From: an uncultured Bacteroidota bacterium
Lineage (GTDB): Bacteria; Bacteroidota; Bacteroidia; Flavobacteriales; Flavobacteriaceae
Reading direction: 5' to 3'
DNA: 64,000 nucleotides
Assembly: GCA_902594745.1 (NCBI GenBank)
Contig: CACJNF010000001.1
Coordinates: 186,001-250,000 of the forward strand
In this document: positions 49,082 to 58,810 of the stretch, piece after piece
Position numbering within the stretch: position 1 is the first letter of the stretch
Layout of the letters: each line of letters begins with the position of its first letter
The notes under the pieces: generated by a model
Databases searched by the model: none
What the model saw: the letters and a program-made list of their open reading frames with translations, nothing else
What the model was told of the DNA's origin: nothing
Position numbers and translations under genes: made by a program

Positions 49082-49089
49082 CAAAAATA
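49082..49089 (-). promoter_or_regulatory. Candidate -7 element for pyrR-pyrB-pdxH
   Basis: Minus strand TATTTTTG (TAnnTTTG) 15 nt upstream of the pyrR ATG. Confidence 0.35.
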
Positions 49090-49112
49090 TAAATTCTACA
49101 TTAAGTGTTGTT

Positions 49113-49140
49113 TAAAAAAAAATCCTCATAAATGAGGATT
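49113..49140 (-). terminator. Intrinsic terminator of rpsA
   Basis: AATCCTCATTTATGAGGATT hairpin followed by a T-run on the minus strand, just downstream of the rpsA stop. Confidence 0.85.
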
Positions 49141-49150
49141 ATTTTAATAA

Positions 49151-50932
49151 TTATTCTTCTTCAGAATCAATATCATCAACTTTAGCATCATCCGGTTCTT
49201 CTGGAGCTGAATCTTTATGAGTTAGAAGATGTGATACAACAACTCTTTTAAATTCCTTACTAAACTCTATAACTTTAAAATCTACCTTGTCTCCTTTAGA
49301 TAATTTAGATCCATCTTCTTTGTCAAGATGTCTAGTTGGACAAAAAGCAGAAATATCTTCATTAAAGTTTATTATAGCTCCTTTTTCAATAACTTCAGAC
49401 ACTTCAGAATTATGAAGTGTATCTACAGCAAAATCTTTTTCATATACATCCCATGGATTAGGTTTTGTTTGTTTATGACCTAAACTAAGTTTTCTACCCT
49501 CAACATCAAGATCAAGAATAACAACTTCAATTTTGTCATTCAATGCTAAAAATTCTGAAGGATGTTTAATCTTTTTCGTCCATGATAAGTCAGATATATA
49601 AATTAAACCGTCTATACCTTCTTCAAGTTCAATAAAAACTCCAAAGTTTGTAAAGTTCCTTACAGACCCAGTATGTTTAGAGCCTATTGGGAACTTCTTA
49701 GTAATATCAGTCCAAGGATCTTGTGTTAATTGTTTAATTCCCAAAGACATTTTTCTAGATTCTCTATCAAGAGTTAAAACTACAGCCTCAATTTCATCTC
49801 CAACATTTACAAAATCTTGAGCACTTCTTAAATGTGTTGACCATGACATCTCAGATACATGGACTAGGCCTTCTATACCTTCATCAACTTCTACAAATGC
49901 ACCATAATCTGCTATTACAACTACTTTACCCTTTATCTTAGAACCTTCTTTTACATCATCTCCTAATTTATCCCATGGGTGATCAGTTAATTGTTTAAGA
50001 CCTAATTGAATTTTGGATTTATCATCATCAAAATCTAGTATTACAACTTTAATTGATTGGTCAAGCTCTAAAATCTCAGATGGATGATTTATTCTACTCC
50101 ATGACAAATCTGTAATATGAATTAGGCCATCCACACCACCTAAATCAATGAATACTCCATATGAAGTCATATTTTTAACAGTTCCTTCAAGAACTTGTCC
50201 TTTCTCAAGCTGACCAATAATCCCTTTCTTTTGTTCTTCAATATCAGCTTCAATTAAAGCCTTGTGAGATACAACTACATTCTTGAATTCGTGATTAATC
50301 TTAACCACTTTGAAGTCCATGTTCTTGTTAGTGTATTGATCGTAATCTCTTATTGGTTTGACATCTATCTGAGATCCTGGGAGGAAAGCTTCAATCCCAA
50401 AAACATCTACAATCATACCACCTTTTGTTCTACACTTAACAAAGCCTTGAACAACTTCACCGGAATCATGAGCTGCATTAACTCTATCCCAAGCTTTAAT
50501 AACTCTTGCTTTTCTATGAGAAAGAACTAATTGACCAGACTTATCTTCTCTTGCATCAACAATTACTTCAACTTTATCACCTAATTTAAGATCAGGATTA
50601 TATCTAAACTCATTTTTTGAAATTACTCCTTCTGACTTGGCATTAATATCAATAATGACATCTTTCTCTGTCATATGAATCACTTTACCTAGAATAATAT
50701 TATCATCTGAAGTGTCAACAAAATTTTTCTCTACCAGCTTCTCAAATTCCTTAATTTGTTTCTCATCTAATTCGTCAATACCTTCCTTGTATTGATGCCA
50801 GTTAAAATTGGTTAAGAAATCATCTTGTGGATCAACCTTTTTGGTTGACTTTTTAGCAGGAGCTTTTCTTGGAGTTTTTGTTAGTGTCTTTGACTCCTCA
50901 GGTTTAGTTTTTTCAGTATTATCTTCGCTCAT
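49151..50932 (-). CDS. rpsA: 30S ribosomal protein S1
   Basis: Multiple S1 domains (GTVKNMTSYGVFIDLGGVDGLIHITDLSW); start MSEDNTEKT at 50932 preferred over ORF-track 50941. Confidence 0.97.
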   Translation of the reverse strand: MSEDNTEKTKPEESKTLTKTPRKAPAKKSTKKVDPQDDFLTNFNWHQYKEGIDELDEKQIKEFEKLVEKNFVDTSDDNIILGKVIHMTEKDVIIDINAKSEGVISKNEFRYNPDLKLGDKVEVIVDAREDKSGQLVLSHRKARVIKAWDRVNAAHDSGEVVQGFVKCRTKGGMIVDVFGIEAFLPGSQIDVKPIRDYDQYTNKNMDFKVVKINHEFKNVVVSHKALIEADIEEQKKGIIGQLEKGQVLEGTVKNMTSYGVFIDLGGVDGLIHITDLSWSRINHPSEILELDQSIKVVILDFDDDKSKIQLGLKQLTDHPWDKLGDDVKEGSKIKGKVVVIADYGAFVEVDEGIEGLVHVSEMSWSTHLRSAQDFVNVGDEIEAVVLTLDRESRKMSLGIKQLTQDPWTDITKKFPIGSKHTGSVRNFTNFGVFIELEEGIDGLIYISDLSWTKKIKHPSEFLALNDKIEVVILDLDVEGRKLSLGHKQTKPNPWDVYEKDFAVDTLHNSEVSEVIEKGAIINFNEDISAFCPTRHLDKEDGSKLSKGDKVDFKVIEFSKEFKRVVVSHLLTHKDSAPEEPDDAKVDDIDSEEE

Positions 50933-50938
50933 AGTGCG

Positions 50939-50969
50939 CAAAAATATAATTTATTAATTTATTGACAAA
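50939..50969 (-). promoter_or_regulatory. Full-consensus Bacteroidota sigma-70 promoter for rpsA
   Basis: Minus strand TTTG (50966-50969) - N19 - TATTTTTG (50939-50946). Confidence 0.6.
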
Positions 50970-50992
50970 GCTTAGATATGTTTTTTATTACT

Positions 50993-51637
50993 TTAAAAAG
51001 TAATTTTTTCAAGTATTTCCTCAAATACCTGATCAATAGCTAGATAGCTTACATCAATTCCATAAGCATCTTCAGCTTTTTTGAGTGGAGCAATTTCTCT
51101 GGTTGAGTCTATATCATCTCTTTCTTTTATCTCTCTTTCAATAGATTCAATTTTGACAGTTTCATCATTTATTTCTTTATGACGCCTTTGAGCTCTTATT
51201 TCAGGAATAGCATACAAGAAGAATTTATAATCAGCATCAGGAAACACAACAGTTCCAATATCCCTTCCATCAACAACTATAGAATTTATCTTAGATGATT
51301 TTCTTAAAAGATTATATACAAAGTTTCTTATTTCAGGTTTTTTTGCATATTCACTAACATTTACTGACACCTTATGCCCTCTTATTTTAGATGTTACATC
51401 TTCACCATTTAAAAAGATTGAGAAACTATCATTTTCAAATTTTTGAGAAATATCAATTTTACTAAAAAGATCCTTTCCTAATGTTTCTTTTGGGTTTATT
51501 TGATTTCTTATTAAATAAAGAGTTATTGCCCTGTAGTATGCGCCTGAATCTCTATAATTAATATTTAACCTTTTTGCAATTTTCTTTGCCTGAGTACTTT
51601 TGCCAGTAGAGGCCTCACCATCAATTGCTATTATCAT
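50993..51637 (-). CDS. cmk: Cytidylate kinase
   Basis: MIIAIDGEASTGKSTQAKKIAKRLNINYRDSGAYYRAIT; VVDGRDIGTVVFPDADYKFFL. Confidence 0.96.
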   Translation of the reverse strand: MIIAIDGEASTGKSTQAKKIAKRLNINYRDSGAYYRAITLYLIRNQINPKETLGKDLFSKIDISQKFENDSFSIFLNGEDVTSKIRGHKVSVNVSEYAKKPEIRNFVYNLLRKSSKINSIVVDGRDIGTVVFPDADYKFFLYAIPEIRAQRRHKEINDETVKIESIEREIKERDDIDSTREIAPLKKAEDAYGIDVSYLAIDQVFEEILEKITF

Positions 51638-51642
51638 AAAAA

Positions 51643-54096
51643 TTAATTTATATTTTTTGGATTTAAGACCTTTCTATTTGTAAGAGAGTGAGATATTACA
51701 TCACTCATGTTATTAACGTATATAAAGTTTAAGCCCTTAAGATATTTTTGATCTATTTCTTCAATATCCTTTTTATTATATGAACTTAAAATAATTTCCT
51801 TAATATTTGCTCTTTTAGCAGCCAAAATCTTTTCTTTTATTCCTCCAACAGGAAGAACCTTTCCTCTTAGAGTAATCTCACCTGTCATAGCGATATTCTT
51901 TTTAACTCTTTTTTGAGTAAATAATGAGACAAGGGATGTAAGTATGGTTATACCCGCGCTTGGACCATCTTTAGGAGTTGCTCCCTCAGGAACGTGAATA
52001 TGTATATTATATTTTGAGTAATCAATTTCTTTATTGATTCCTAGATCTTGGTAATTAGATTTAATGTACTCTAATGCAATAACGGCGGATTCCTTCATTA
52101 TTTTTCCAAGGTTACCTGTAATCGACAGGTTTCCTTTACCCTCTGATAATGATGATTCAATAAATAGAATTTCACCACCTACAGAAGTCCATGCAAGACC
52201 TGTAACTACTCCAGCGAAATTATTGTTTTCATATTTATCTCTAAAAAATTTCTGAGGTCCTAATACATCTTTTAAATAATCTTCGTCATTGTAGTCGTTC
52301 AACTTAGAATTTGAAACAATATTTTTAGCTCTGTTTCTAATAAGCTTAGCAATTTGTTTCTCAAGATTTCTAACACCAGATTCTCTTGTGTAGCCACTAA
52401 TAATCTCTTTGATATTTTTATTAGATATTTTAAATTCAGAAGAATTCATTCCGTGCTCAGACAACTGTTTTTTAATTAAAAACTTATTTGCAATTGAGAC
52501 TTTCTCCTCAGATGTATACCCAGACACGTTAATTAGCTCCATTCTATCAAGTAAAGCAGGATGCATTGTTGATAGATTATTAGCTGTTGCGACAAACATT
52601 ACTTTTGAAAGGTCATAGCCTATTTCTAAGAAATTATCGTGAAAAGAACTATTTTGTTCAGGATCAAGCAACTCTAACAAAGCAGATGAAGGATCACCTT
52701 GTGATCCACTTGAAATCTTATCAATTTCATCTAAAACAAAAACTGGATTAGATGTACCTGATTTTCTTATACTTTGTATAATTCTTCCGGGCATTGCTCC
52801 AATGTATGTCTTTCTATGTCCTCTAATTTCAGCTTCATCTCTTAATCCACCCAGCGAAACTCTAACATACTCTCTGTTTATTGATTTAGCTATAGACTTA
52901 CCAAGTGAAGTTTTACCTACACCAGGAGGACCATATAAACATAATATTGGTGACTTCATGTCTTTTCTTAATTTAAGAACAGCTAAATACTCTATTATTC
53001 TTTTTTTTACATCCTCAAGCCCAAAATGATCATTATCTAAAATTTTTTGAGCTTTTTCTAAGTCAAAATTATCTTCAGAGTAGTTTTCCCATGGCAGATC
53101 AACTAGTAAGTCCAAATAGTTTCTTTGAACAGAATATTCTGCAACCTGAGAGTTCATCCTCTTTAGTTTTGATAACTCTTTATCAAAATGATTTCTTGTT
53201 TCTTCACTCCAATTTTTGTTTTTTGACTTATTTATCAATTCTTGAATATCTTCATGATATGAATTTTCCCCTAGCTCCTCTTGAATTGTTTTCATCTGCT
53301 GCTGCAAATAATATTCTCTTTGCTGCTGATCTAAATCATTCCTTACTTTTGATTGTATATCGTTTTTTAGAGCGAGTTTTTCATATTCTACATTTAAGAA
53401 CTTAAGACATTTCATAGCTCTATTCTGGATACTTGTACTCTCAAGTAGTTCTTGTTTGTCTTTTACACTAATGTTCATGTTTGAGGAAACAAAATTGATC
53501 AAGAATGCAGAACTATGGATATTTTTAATTGCAAATGATGCCTCTGATGGGATGTTAGGATTCTCTTTTATAATTTTTAAAGCTATATCCTTTATAGCAT
53601 CAATTGTTGCAGAGAACTTACTGTTTGATTTTTTTAATGCCTCATCAGAAACAGGATCAACAGTTGCTTGAATGTATGGATCAGTTTTAACAATAGATTT
53701 AATCTTAAATCTTTTTTTTCCTTGTATAATAACAGTTGTATTTCCATCAGGCATTTTTAAAACCCTTAATATTTTTGCTACAGTACCTACTCCATATATA
53801 TTCTCTATGCCTGGGTTTTCATCATTAATGTTTCTTTGAGCTACAACTCCAATTAATTTACTAGACTTATTAGCATCTTTAATAAGTTTTATGGATTTAT
53901 CCCTACCTGCATTTATTGGGATAACTACACCAGGAAAAAGTACTGTATTTGTAAGAGGAAGAATTGGCAATACATCTGGTAAGCTTTCTTTTTCAAGTGC
54001 CTCTTCATCTTCATTTGTCATTAATGGAATAAAATCAGATTCCTCACTAATATCATCAAATGACATTTTGTCTATATTATTAAAAATAATGCTCAT
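51643..54096 (-). CDS. lon: ATP-dependent protease La (Lon)
   Basis: LYGPPGVGKTSLGKSIAKSI; PEGATPKDGPSAGITILTSL (catalytic Ser); start may be the internal ATG at 54066 (MSFDDISEE). Confidence 0.97.
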   Translation of the reverse strand: MSIIFNNIDKMSFDDISEESDFIPLMTNEDEEALEKESLPDVLPILPLTNTVLFPGVVIPINAGRDKSIKLIKDANKSSKLIGVVAQRNINDENPGIENIYGVGTVAKILRVLKMPDGNTTVIIQGKKRFKIKSIVKTDPYIQATVDPVSDEALKKSNSKFSATIDAIKDIALKIIKENPNIPSEASFAIKNIHSSAFLINFVSSNMNISVKDKQELLESTSIQNRAMKCLKFLNVEYEKLALKNDIQSKVRNDLDQQQREYYLQQQMKTIQEELGENSYHEDIQELINKSKNKNWSEETRNHFDKELSKLKRMNSQVAEYSVQRNYLDLLVDLPWENYSEDNFDLEKAQKILDNDHFGLEDVKKRIIEYLAVLKLRKDMKSPILCLYGPPGVGKTSLGKSIAKSINREYVRVSLGGLRDEAEIRGHRKTYIGAMPGRIIQSIRKSGTSNPVFVLDEIDKISSGSQGDPSSALLELLDPEQNSSFHDNFLEIGYDLSKVMFVATANNLSTMHPALLDRMELINVSGYTSEEKVSIANKFLIKKQLSEHGMNSSEFKISNKNIKEIISGYTRESGVRNLEKQIAKLIRNRAKNIVSNSKLNDYNDEDYLKDVLGPQKFFRDKYENNNFAGVVTGLAWTSVGGEILFIESSLSEGKGNLSITGNLGKIMKESAVIALEYIKSNYQDLGINKEIDYSKYNIHIHVPEGATPKDGPSAGITILTSLVSLFTQKRVKKNIAMTGEITLRGKVLPVGGIKEKILAAKRANIKEIILSSYNKKDIEEIDQKYLKGLNFIYVNNMSDVISHSLTNRKVLNPKNIN

Positions 54097-54198
54097 TCAA
54101 AACTATTTATGGTCATTATGTCAGAAAATCCAGGTATCAGTTCATTTAATTGAATTGATAAAGTTCAAACAATAATAACACTTAAATAAGGACAAAAG

Positions 54199-55521
54199 CT
54201 ATGCCAACTTACTTTTGTCAATTCTAGGAACTCTAATTAATAATAATGCTCCAACAAAAAAGAAAAACATAAAAATTAAAACTGAGAATCTAACTGAGCC
54301 TGTTAATTGAGCAGAGAAGGCATAGAATAGCAAACCAAAGAAAATACCTATTTTTTCAGTTACATCATAAAAACTAAAAAAAGATGTAGTATCCTTTGTT
54401 TCAGGTATAAACAGGGAAAAGGTAGCTCTAGCAACAGTTTGTGTCCCCCCCATTAAAAGGCCAACAAGTCCTGCAATCATGTAAAATTGATTTGGAGTTT
54501 CAATATAATAGGCATAGAAACATACTAATGACCAAAGAAAGATTGCAAAAGTTAGTACTATAATATTTCCAAATTTTTGAGCCAATTTTGTAAAACTATA
54601 TGCTCCACCAATTGCAACAATCTGAATAAGTAAAATGCTAATTATAAGACCAGCTGTTTGTTCACTAGCACTTGGCCACTGAATTTCAGTAACTCCAAAG
54701 TAAGATGCAATATAAAGTACAGTTTGCAGAGAAAATGAAAAAATGAAAAATGCTAACAAGAATCTTGTAAACCTTTTACTAGATCTAATAACCTCATAAA
54801 CGCTCCTTAACTCCTTAAACCCATTCCAAATAATATTTTTTGGAATATTTATCTCCCTATTTCCTTTAGGTAAATGATAAAAAGAGTATTGACTAAAACC
54901 TAACCACCACAATCCAGTTAATGCAAAAGACATCTTCATGGCATTTTTATCAGAGCTAAACCCAAAATCTTCATAGAAATAAATCATTACTAGATTTATC
55001 AAGAGAAGGATAACACTTCCTATATACCCCATTGTATATCCTCTAGCACTTACCATATTTGTTTGTTTGGGAAAAGTAATATCATTTAAATATGAATTGT
55101 AATAGACCAGACTACCCCAGAATCCAAGTAATGATAGGAAATATAGGATAAGACTGAATTCTATATTTTCTAATTCAAACCAATATAGTCCGATACATGA
55201 AATAGAGCCCATGTAGACAAAAAACTTCATAAAAATTTTTTTATTACCTATATAATCCGCTATACCACTAAGCATAGGTGATATAAATGCAATTAAAAGG
55301 AAACAAATTCCTGAAAGAAAACTAATTAAGGTGTCTTTGTTTACGTCTAAATTAAATATCATAATTGAGCTGATATCAGAGAAAACATATGTAGAGTAAT
55401 ATATTGGAAAAATTGCTGAAGAAATAACTAACGAATAAACTGAATTTGCCCAGTCATATATTGTCCATGCACCAATCAATTTTTTACTTCCTTTTGGATG
55501 GTCGGTTTTTTTATTTAGCAT
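54199..55521 (-). CDS. MFS transporter, UMF1/Atg22-like
   Basis: GAWTIYDWANSVYSLVISSAIFPIYY; multiple TM segments; GLLMGGTQTVARATFSLFIP. Confidence 0.88.
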   Translation of the reverse strand: MLNKKTDHPKGSKKLIGAWTIYDWANSVYSLVISSAIFPIYYSTYVFSDISSIMIFNLDVNKDTLISFLSGICFLLIAFISPMLSGIADYIGNKKIFMKFFVYMGSISCIGLYWFELENIEFSLILYFLSLLGFWGSLVYYNSYLNDITFPKQTNMVSARGYTMGYIGSVILLLINLVMIYFYEDFGFSSDKNAMKMSFALTGLWWLGFSQYSFYHLPKGNREINIPKNIIWNGFKELRSVYEVIRSSKRFTRFLLAFFIFSFSLQTVLYIASYFGVTEIQWPSASEQTAGLIISILLIQIVAIGGAYSFTKLAQKFGNIIVLTFAIFLWSLVCFYAYYIETPNQFYMIAGLVGLLMGGTQTVARATFSLFIPETKDTTSFFSFYDVTEKIGIFFGLLFYAFSAQLTGSVRFSVLIFMFFFFVGALLLIRVPRIDKSKLA

Positions 55522-55566
55522 AAATTTAAATGATTGACAAAGTAAGTAAATAAATTAAAAGATATT

Positions 55567-55574
55567 TATATTTG
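55567..55574 (+). promoter_or_regulatory. Candidate -7 element for msrB
   Basis: TATATTTG (TAnnTTTG) 13 nt upstream of the msrB ATG. Confidence 0.35.
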
Positions 55575-55587
55575 TCAAAAAATATAG

Positions 55588-56082
55588 ATGTACTTAAAAT
55601 TGCACTTATTTGGACTAGTTTTTTTTAGTTTTACACTATTAAACTGCCAAACACAATTAGATAAAGAAGAACCTAAAATAACCTATAAAGTGAATAAATC
55701 AGAAGAAGAGTGGAAAGAAGAATTATCTCCTGAAGAATTTGAGATACTAAGAAATGCGGGTACTGAAAGACCCCATACTGGAATATATAATATGCATTTT
55801 GAAGATGGAGTTTATGTATGCAAGGGATGCGGACAACCTCTATTTAAAAGCGGAAGTAAGTTTATGTCCGATTGTGGCTGGCCAAGCTATGAAGGAGCAA
55901 TTCCAGGTGCAATTGTTTACAAAAAAGATACAAGTTTAGGAATGATTAGAACTGAGATTTTATGTTCTAATTGTGGAGGGCATCAAGGTCATGTTTTTGA
56001 CGATGGCCCAACGGCAACTGGTAAAAGATATTGTGTTAATTCTGCAAGTATAAATTTTATAAATAATAAAAGAAATGACTAA
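55588..56082 (+). CDS. msrB: Lipoprotein peptide-methionine (R)-S-oxide reductase
   Basis: Lipobox LLNC; CKGCGQPLF, GWPSY, CSNCGGHQGHVFDDGP, RYCVNSASI. Confidence 0.95.
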   Translation: MYLKLHLFGLVFFSFTLLNCQTQLDKEEPKITYKVNKSEEEWKEELSPEEFEILRNAGTERPHTGIYNMHFEDGVYVCKGCGQPLFKSGSKFMSDCGWPSYEGAIPGAIVYKKDTSLGMIRTEILCSNCGGHQGHVFDDGPTATGKRYCVNSASINFINNKRND

Positions 56083-57466
56083 AAAATACGATTTAATTGT
56101 TCTAGGAAGTGGTCCAGGTGGATATGTTACTGCAATTAGGGCATCTCAACTAGGACTAAAGACTGCTATAGTCGAAAAAGAAAGTCTGGGTGGAGTTTGT
56201 TTAAATTGGGGTTGTATCCCAACTAAGGCTTTATTAAAGTCTGCACAAGTATTCGAATACTTAAAAAAAGCTGATTCATATGGACTAAAAGTTAAAGATT
56301 TTGATAAAGATTTTGATTCGGTTGTTAAAAGGTCAAGGAGCGTGGCTGATGGAATGAGTAAAGGAGTAACTTTTCTAATGAAGAAGAACAAGATTGATGT
56401 TATTAATGGTTATGGTAAAGTATCACCAAACAAAAAAGTTTCAGTTGAAAATGATGGTGAAGTACAAGAATTTGAGTCTTCAAATATCATTATAGCTACA
56501 GGAGGTAGATCAAGAGTAATTGATTCTATCCCTCAAGATGGTAAAAAAATCATTGGTTATAGAGAAGCTATGACACTTCCAAAACAACCTAAAAAAATAA
56601 TAATTGTTGGATCAGGTGCAATTGGAATTGAATTTGCATATTTCTATAATTCAATGGGTACTGAGGTGAAAATAATTGAATATTTGGACAGAGTCCTACC
56701 TATTGAAGACAAAGATATTTCAAATCAACTTAGCAAAAATTTTAAGAAGTCAGGAATTGAAATATTAACTAGCTCTGAAGTCATTTCATCTGATACTAAG
56801 GGAAAGGGTGTGAAGCTTCAAGTTAAGTCTAACGGTCAAATATCTGAGCATGAAGCTGACGTTGTCTTATCTGCAGTAGGTGTAAAGAGTAATATAGAAA
56901 ATATTGGTCTTGAAGAAGTTGGAATAGCAGTTGATAAAGATAAAATTATAGTCGATGAGTTTTATCAAACAAATATCCCTGGATACTATGCAATTGGAGA
57001 TGTTACATCTGGACAAGCATTAGCTCATGTTGCTTCTGCTGAAGGAATACTTTGCGTTGAAAAAATTGCTAAACATGATGTAGAGCCAATTGATTATGAT
57101 AATATACCTGGATGCACATATTGTTCTCCTGAGGTTGCATCTGTTGGATTAACTGAAGAAAAGGCAATTGAAAAAGGATATCAAGTTAAGGTTGGTAAAT
57201 TTCCTTTCACTGCATCCGGAAAGGCACAAGCATCTGGTCATCCAGATGGATTTGTTAAAGTTGTTTTTGATGAAAAGTATGGAGAATGGTTGGGCTGTCA
57301 CATGATTGGTGCTGGAGTTACTGATATGATTGCAGAAGCTGTTTTAGGAAGAAAGCTTGAGACAACGGGTAAAGAAATACTTAAGTCTGTTCATCCTCAC
57401 CCGACAATGAGTGAAGCATTAATGGAGGCTGTTGCTGATGCTTACGATGAGGTTATTCATCTTTAG
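56075..57466 (+). CDS. lpd: Dihydrolipoyl dehydrogenase
   Basis: YDLIVLGSGPGGYVTAIRASQLG; GGVCLNWGCIPTKALLKSA; HPHPTMSEALMEA. Confidence 0.97.
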   Translation: MTKKYDLIVLGSGPGGYVTAIRASQLGLKTAIVEKESLGGVCLNWGCIPTKALLKSAQVFEYLKKADSYGLKVKDFDKDFDSVVKRSRSVADGMSKGVTFLMKKNKIDVINGYGKVSPNKKVSVENDGEVQEFESSNIIIATGGRSRVIDSIPQDGKKIIGYREAMTLPKQPKKIIIVGSGAIGIEFAYFYNSMGTEVKIIEYLDRVLPIEDKDISNQLSKNFKKSGIEILTSSEVISSDTKGKGVKLQVKSNGQISEHEADVVLSAVGVKSNIENIGLEEVGIAVDKDKIIVDEFYQTNIPGYYAIGDVTSGQALAHVASAEGILCVEKIAKHDVEPIDYDNIPGCTYCSPEVASVGLTEEKAIEKGYQVKVGKFPFTASGKAQASGHPDGFVKVVFDEKYGEWLGCHMIGAGVTDMIAEAVLGRKLETTGKEILKSVHPHPTMSEALMEAVADAYDEVIHL

Positions 57467-57875
57467 CAAAGAAGCTTTCAATTGCTAATTCATAGCTTTT
57501 TAGTCCAAATCCAATAATTATCCCATCAACTACTGGAGATAAATATGAGCTATGTCTGAACTCTTCTCTCGAAAAAGTATTAGATATATGAACTTCAATA
57601 ACTTTGGTGTCAATCGCTTTTATTGCATCACCTATACCAACAGAAGTGTGAGTGTATGCAGCAGCATTAATTATTATTCCATCTGAGTCCCTAGAATCTT
57701 GAATAAAATTTATTAATTCACCTTCAACATTTGATTGATGATATTCTAAATTAATATTAGGATATTTTAGTCTAAGTGAATTAAGAAAAGTTTGAAAATC
57801 TTGATTACCATAAATATCCGTCTCTCTTGAACCAAGGAGATTCAAATTGGGACCATTAATTATTGTTAATTTCAT
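57453..57875 (-). CDS. aroQ: 3-dehydroquinate dehydratase type II
   Basis: MKLTIINGPNLNLLGSRETDIYG; QSNVEGELINFIQ; INAAAYTHTSVGI; EVHISN. Confidence 0.96.
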   Translation of the reverse strand: MKLTIINGPNLNLLGSRETDIYGNQDFQTFLNSLRLKYPNINLEYHQSNVEGELINFIQDSRDSDGIIINAAAYTHTSVGIGDAIKAIDTKVIEVHISNTFSREEFRHSSYLSPVVDGIIIGFGLKSYELAIESFFAKDE

Positions 57876-57911
57876 ATATTATAAAGGTAATGCTTAAACA
57901 GGAATAAAAAA

Positions 57912-58808
57912 ATGAATTGGGATACTAGCATTGAGAATTTTAAGAATTATCTTAAACTGGAAAGAGGTTTAAGTATAAATTCAATAAAAAGCTATGAATT
58001 TGATATAGTTCAATTTAAAAATTTTATAATTGAAAATAAGATTGATGAGTCACCAAAAAAATGTAGTAAATCAACAGTTAAAAGATATCTATATAAAAAT
58101 TTCTCAAACAAAAATACTAGGAGTCAAGCCAGAAGTATTTCAGCATTAAAAGGTTTTTTTAATTACTTGTTATTTGAAGGTAAAATTAATTCATCTCCTT
58201 TGAATGATATAGAGAGTCCTAAAATTGAAAATAAATTACCAGAGGTTTTAACAGAAGATGAAATAAAAAGATTGATTTCTTCAGTTAAAATTGATTCTGA
58301 ATTTGGACAAAGAAATAAAGCTATAATTGAAGTTTTATATGGGACAGGGATTAGAGTAAGTGAGCTTACTGAGCTAAAGATATCAAACATTTTTTTCAAT
58401 GAGAATATTATAAAAGTAACTGGAAAGGGGAATAGAGAAAGGTATGTCCCATTAGGGAAAATTGCCTCAATAGAAATTAAAAAGTATTTAAATGCTAGAG
58501 AAAAATTAAAAATTGATTCAAAATTTTCCGATATACTTTTTTTAAATAGATATGGGAGACAGCTAACAAGATCAATGATATTTAAGGTTATAAATGATTC
58601 TTCTATAAATGCAGGAATTGATAAAAAAATTAGCCCTCATACATTAAGACACTCATATGCTACTCATTTACTAAAAAATGGCGCTGACTTAAGAACAATT
58701 CAACTTATACTTGGACATGAGAGTATAACTACAACGGAAATATATACTCACTTAGATACTTTTCATTTAGAAGAAGTTTTAAAAAAATACCACCCTAGAG
58801 AAAATTAA
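57912..58808 (+). CDS. xerD: XerC/D-type tyrosine recombinase
   Basis: FKNYLKLERGLSINSIKSYEFD; YGTGIRVSELTELKI; HTLRHSYATHLLKNGADLRTIQLILGHESITTTEIYTHL (R-H-R-H-Y). Confidence 0.93.
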   Translation: MNWDTSIENFKNYLKLERGLSINSIKSYEFDIVQFKNFIIENKIDESPKKCSKSTVKRYLYKNFSNKNTRSQARSISALKGFFNYLLFEGKINSSPLNDIESPKIENKLPEVLTEDEIKRLISSVKIDSEFGQRNKAIIEVLYGTGIRVSELTELKISNIFFNENIIKVTGKGNRERYVPLGKIASIEIKKYLNAREKLKIDSKFSDILFLNRYGRQLTRSMIFKVINDSSINAGIDKKISPHTLRHSYATHLLKNGADLRTIQLILGHESITTTEIYTHLDTFHLEEVLKKYHPREN

Positions 58809-58810
58809 GA

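Noticed and set aside
54098-54105. TAGTTTTG -7-like box for lon
   Set aside because: It would place the start site inside the called ATG; usable only if lon starts at 54066, and no -33 box is present, so not listed as a feature.
52064-54175. Plus-strand ORFs antisense to lon (52064-52255 up to 53891-54175)
   Set aside because: Shadow ORFs of a clear lon gene.
57912-58808. Tyrosine recombinase as a mobile-element integrase
   Set aside because: Housekeeping XerC/D-type by length and motifs, next to aroQ with no element-like cargo.
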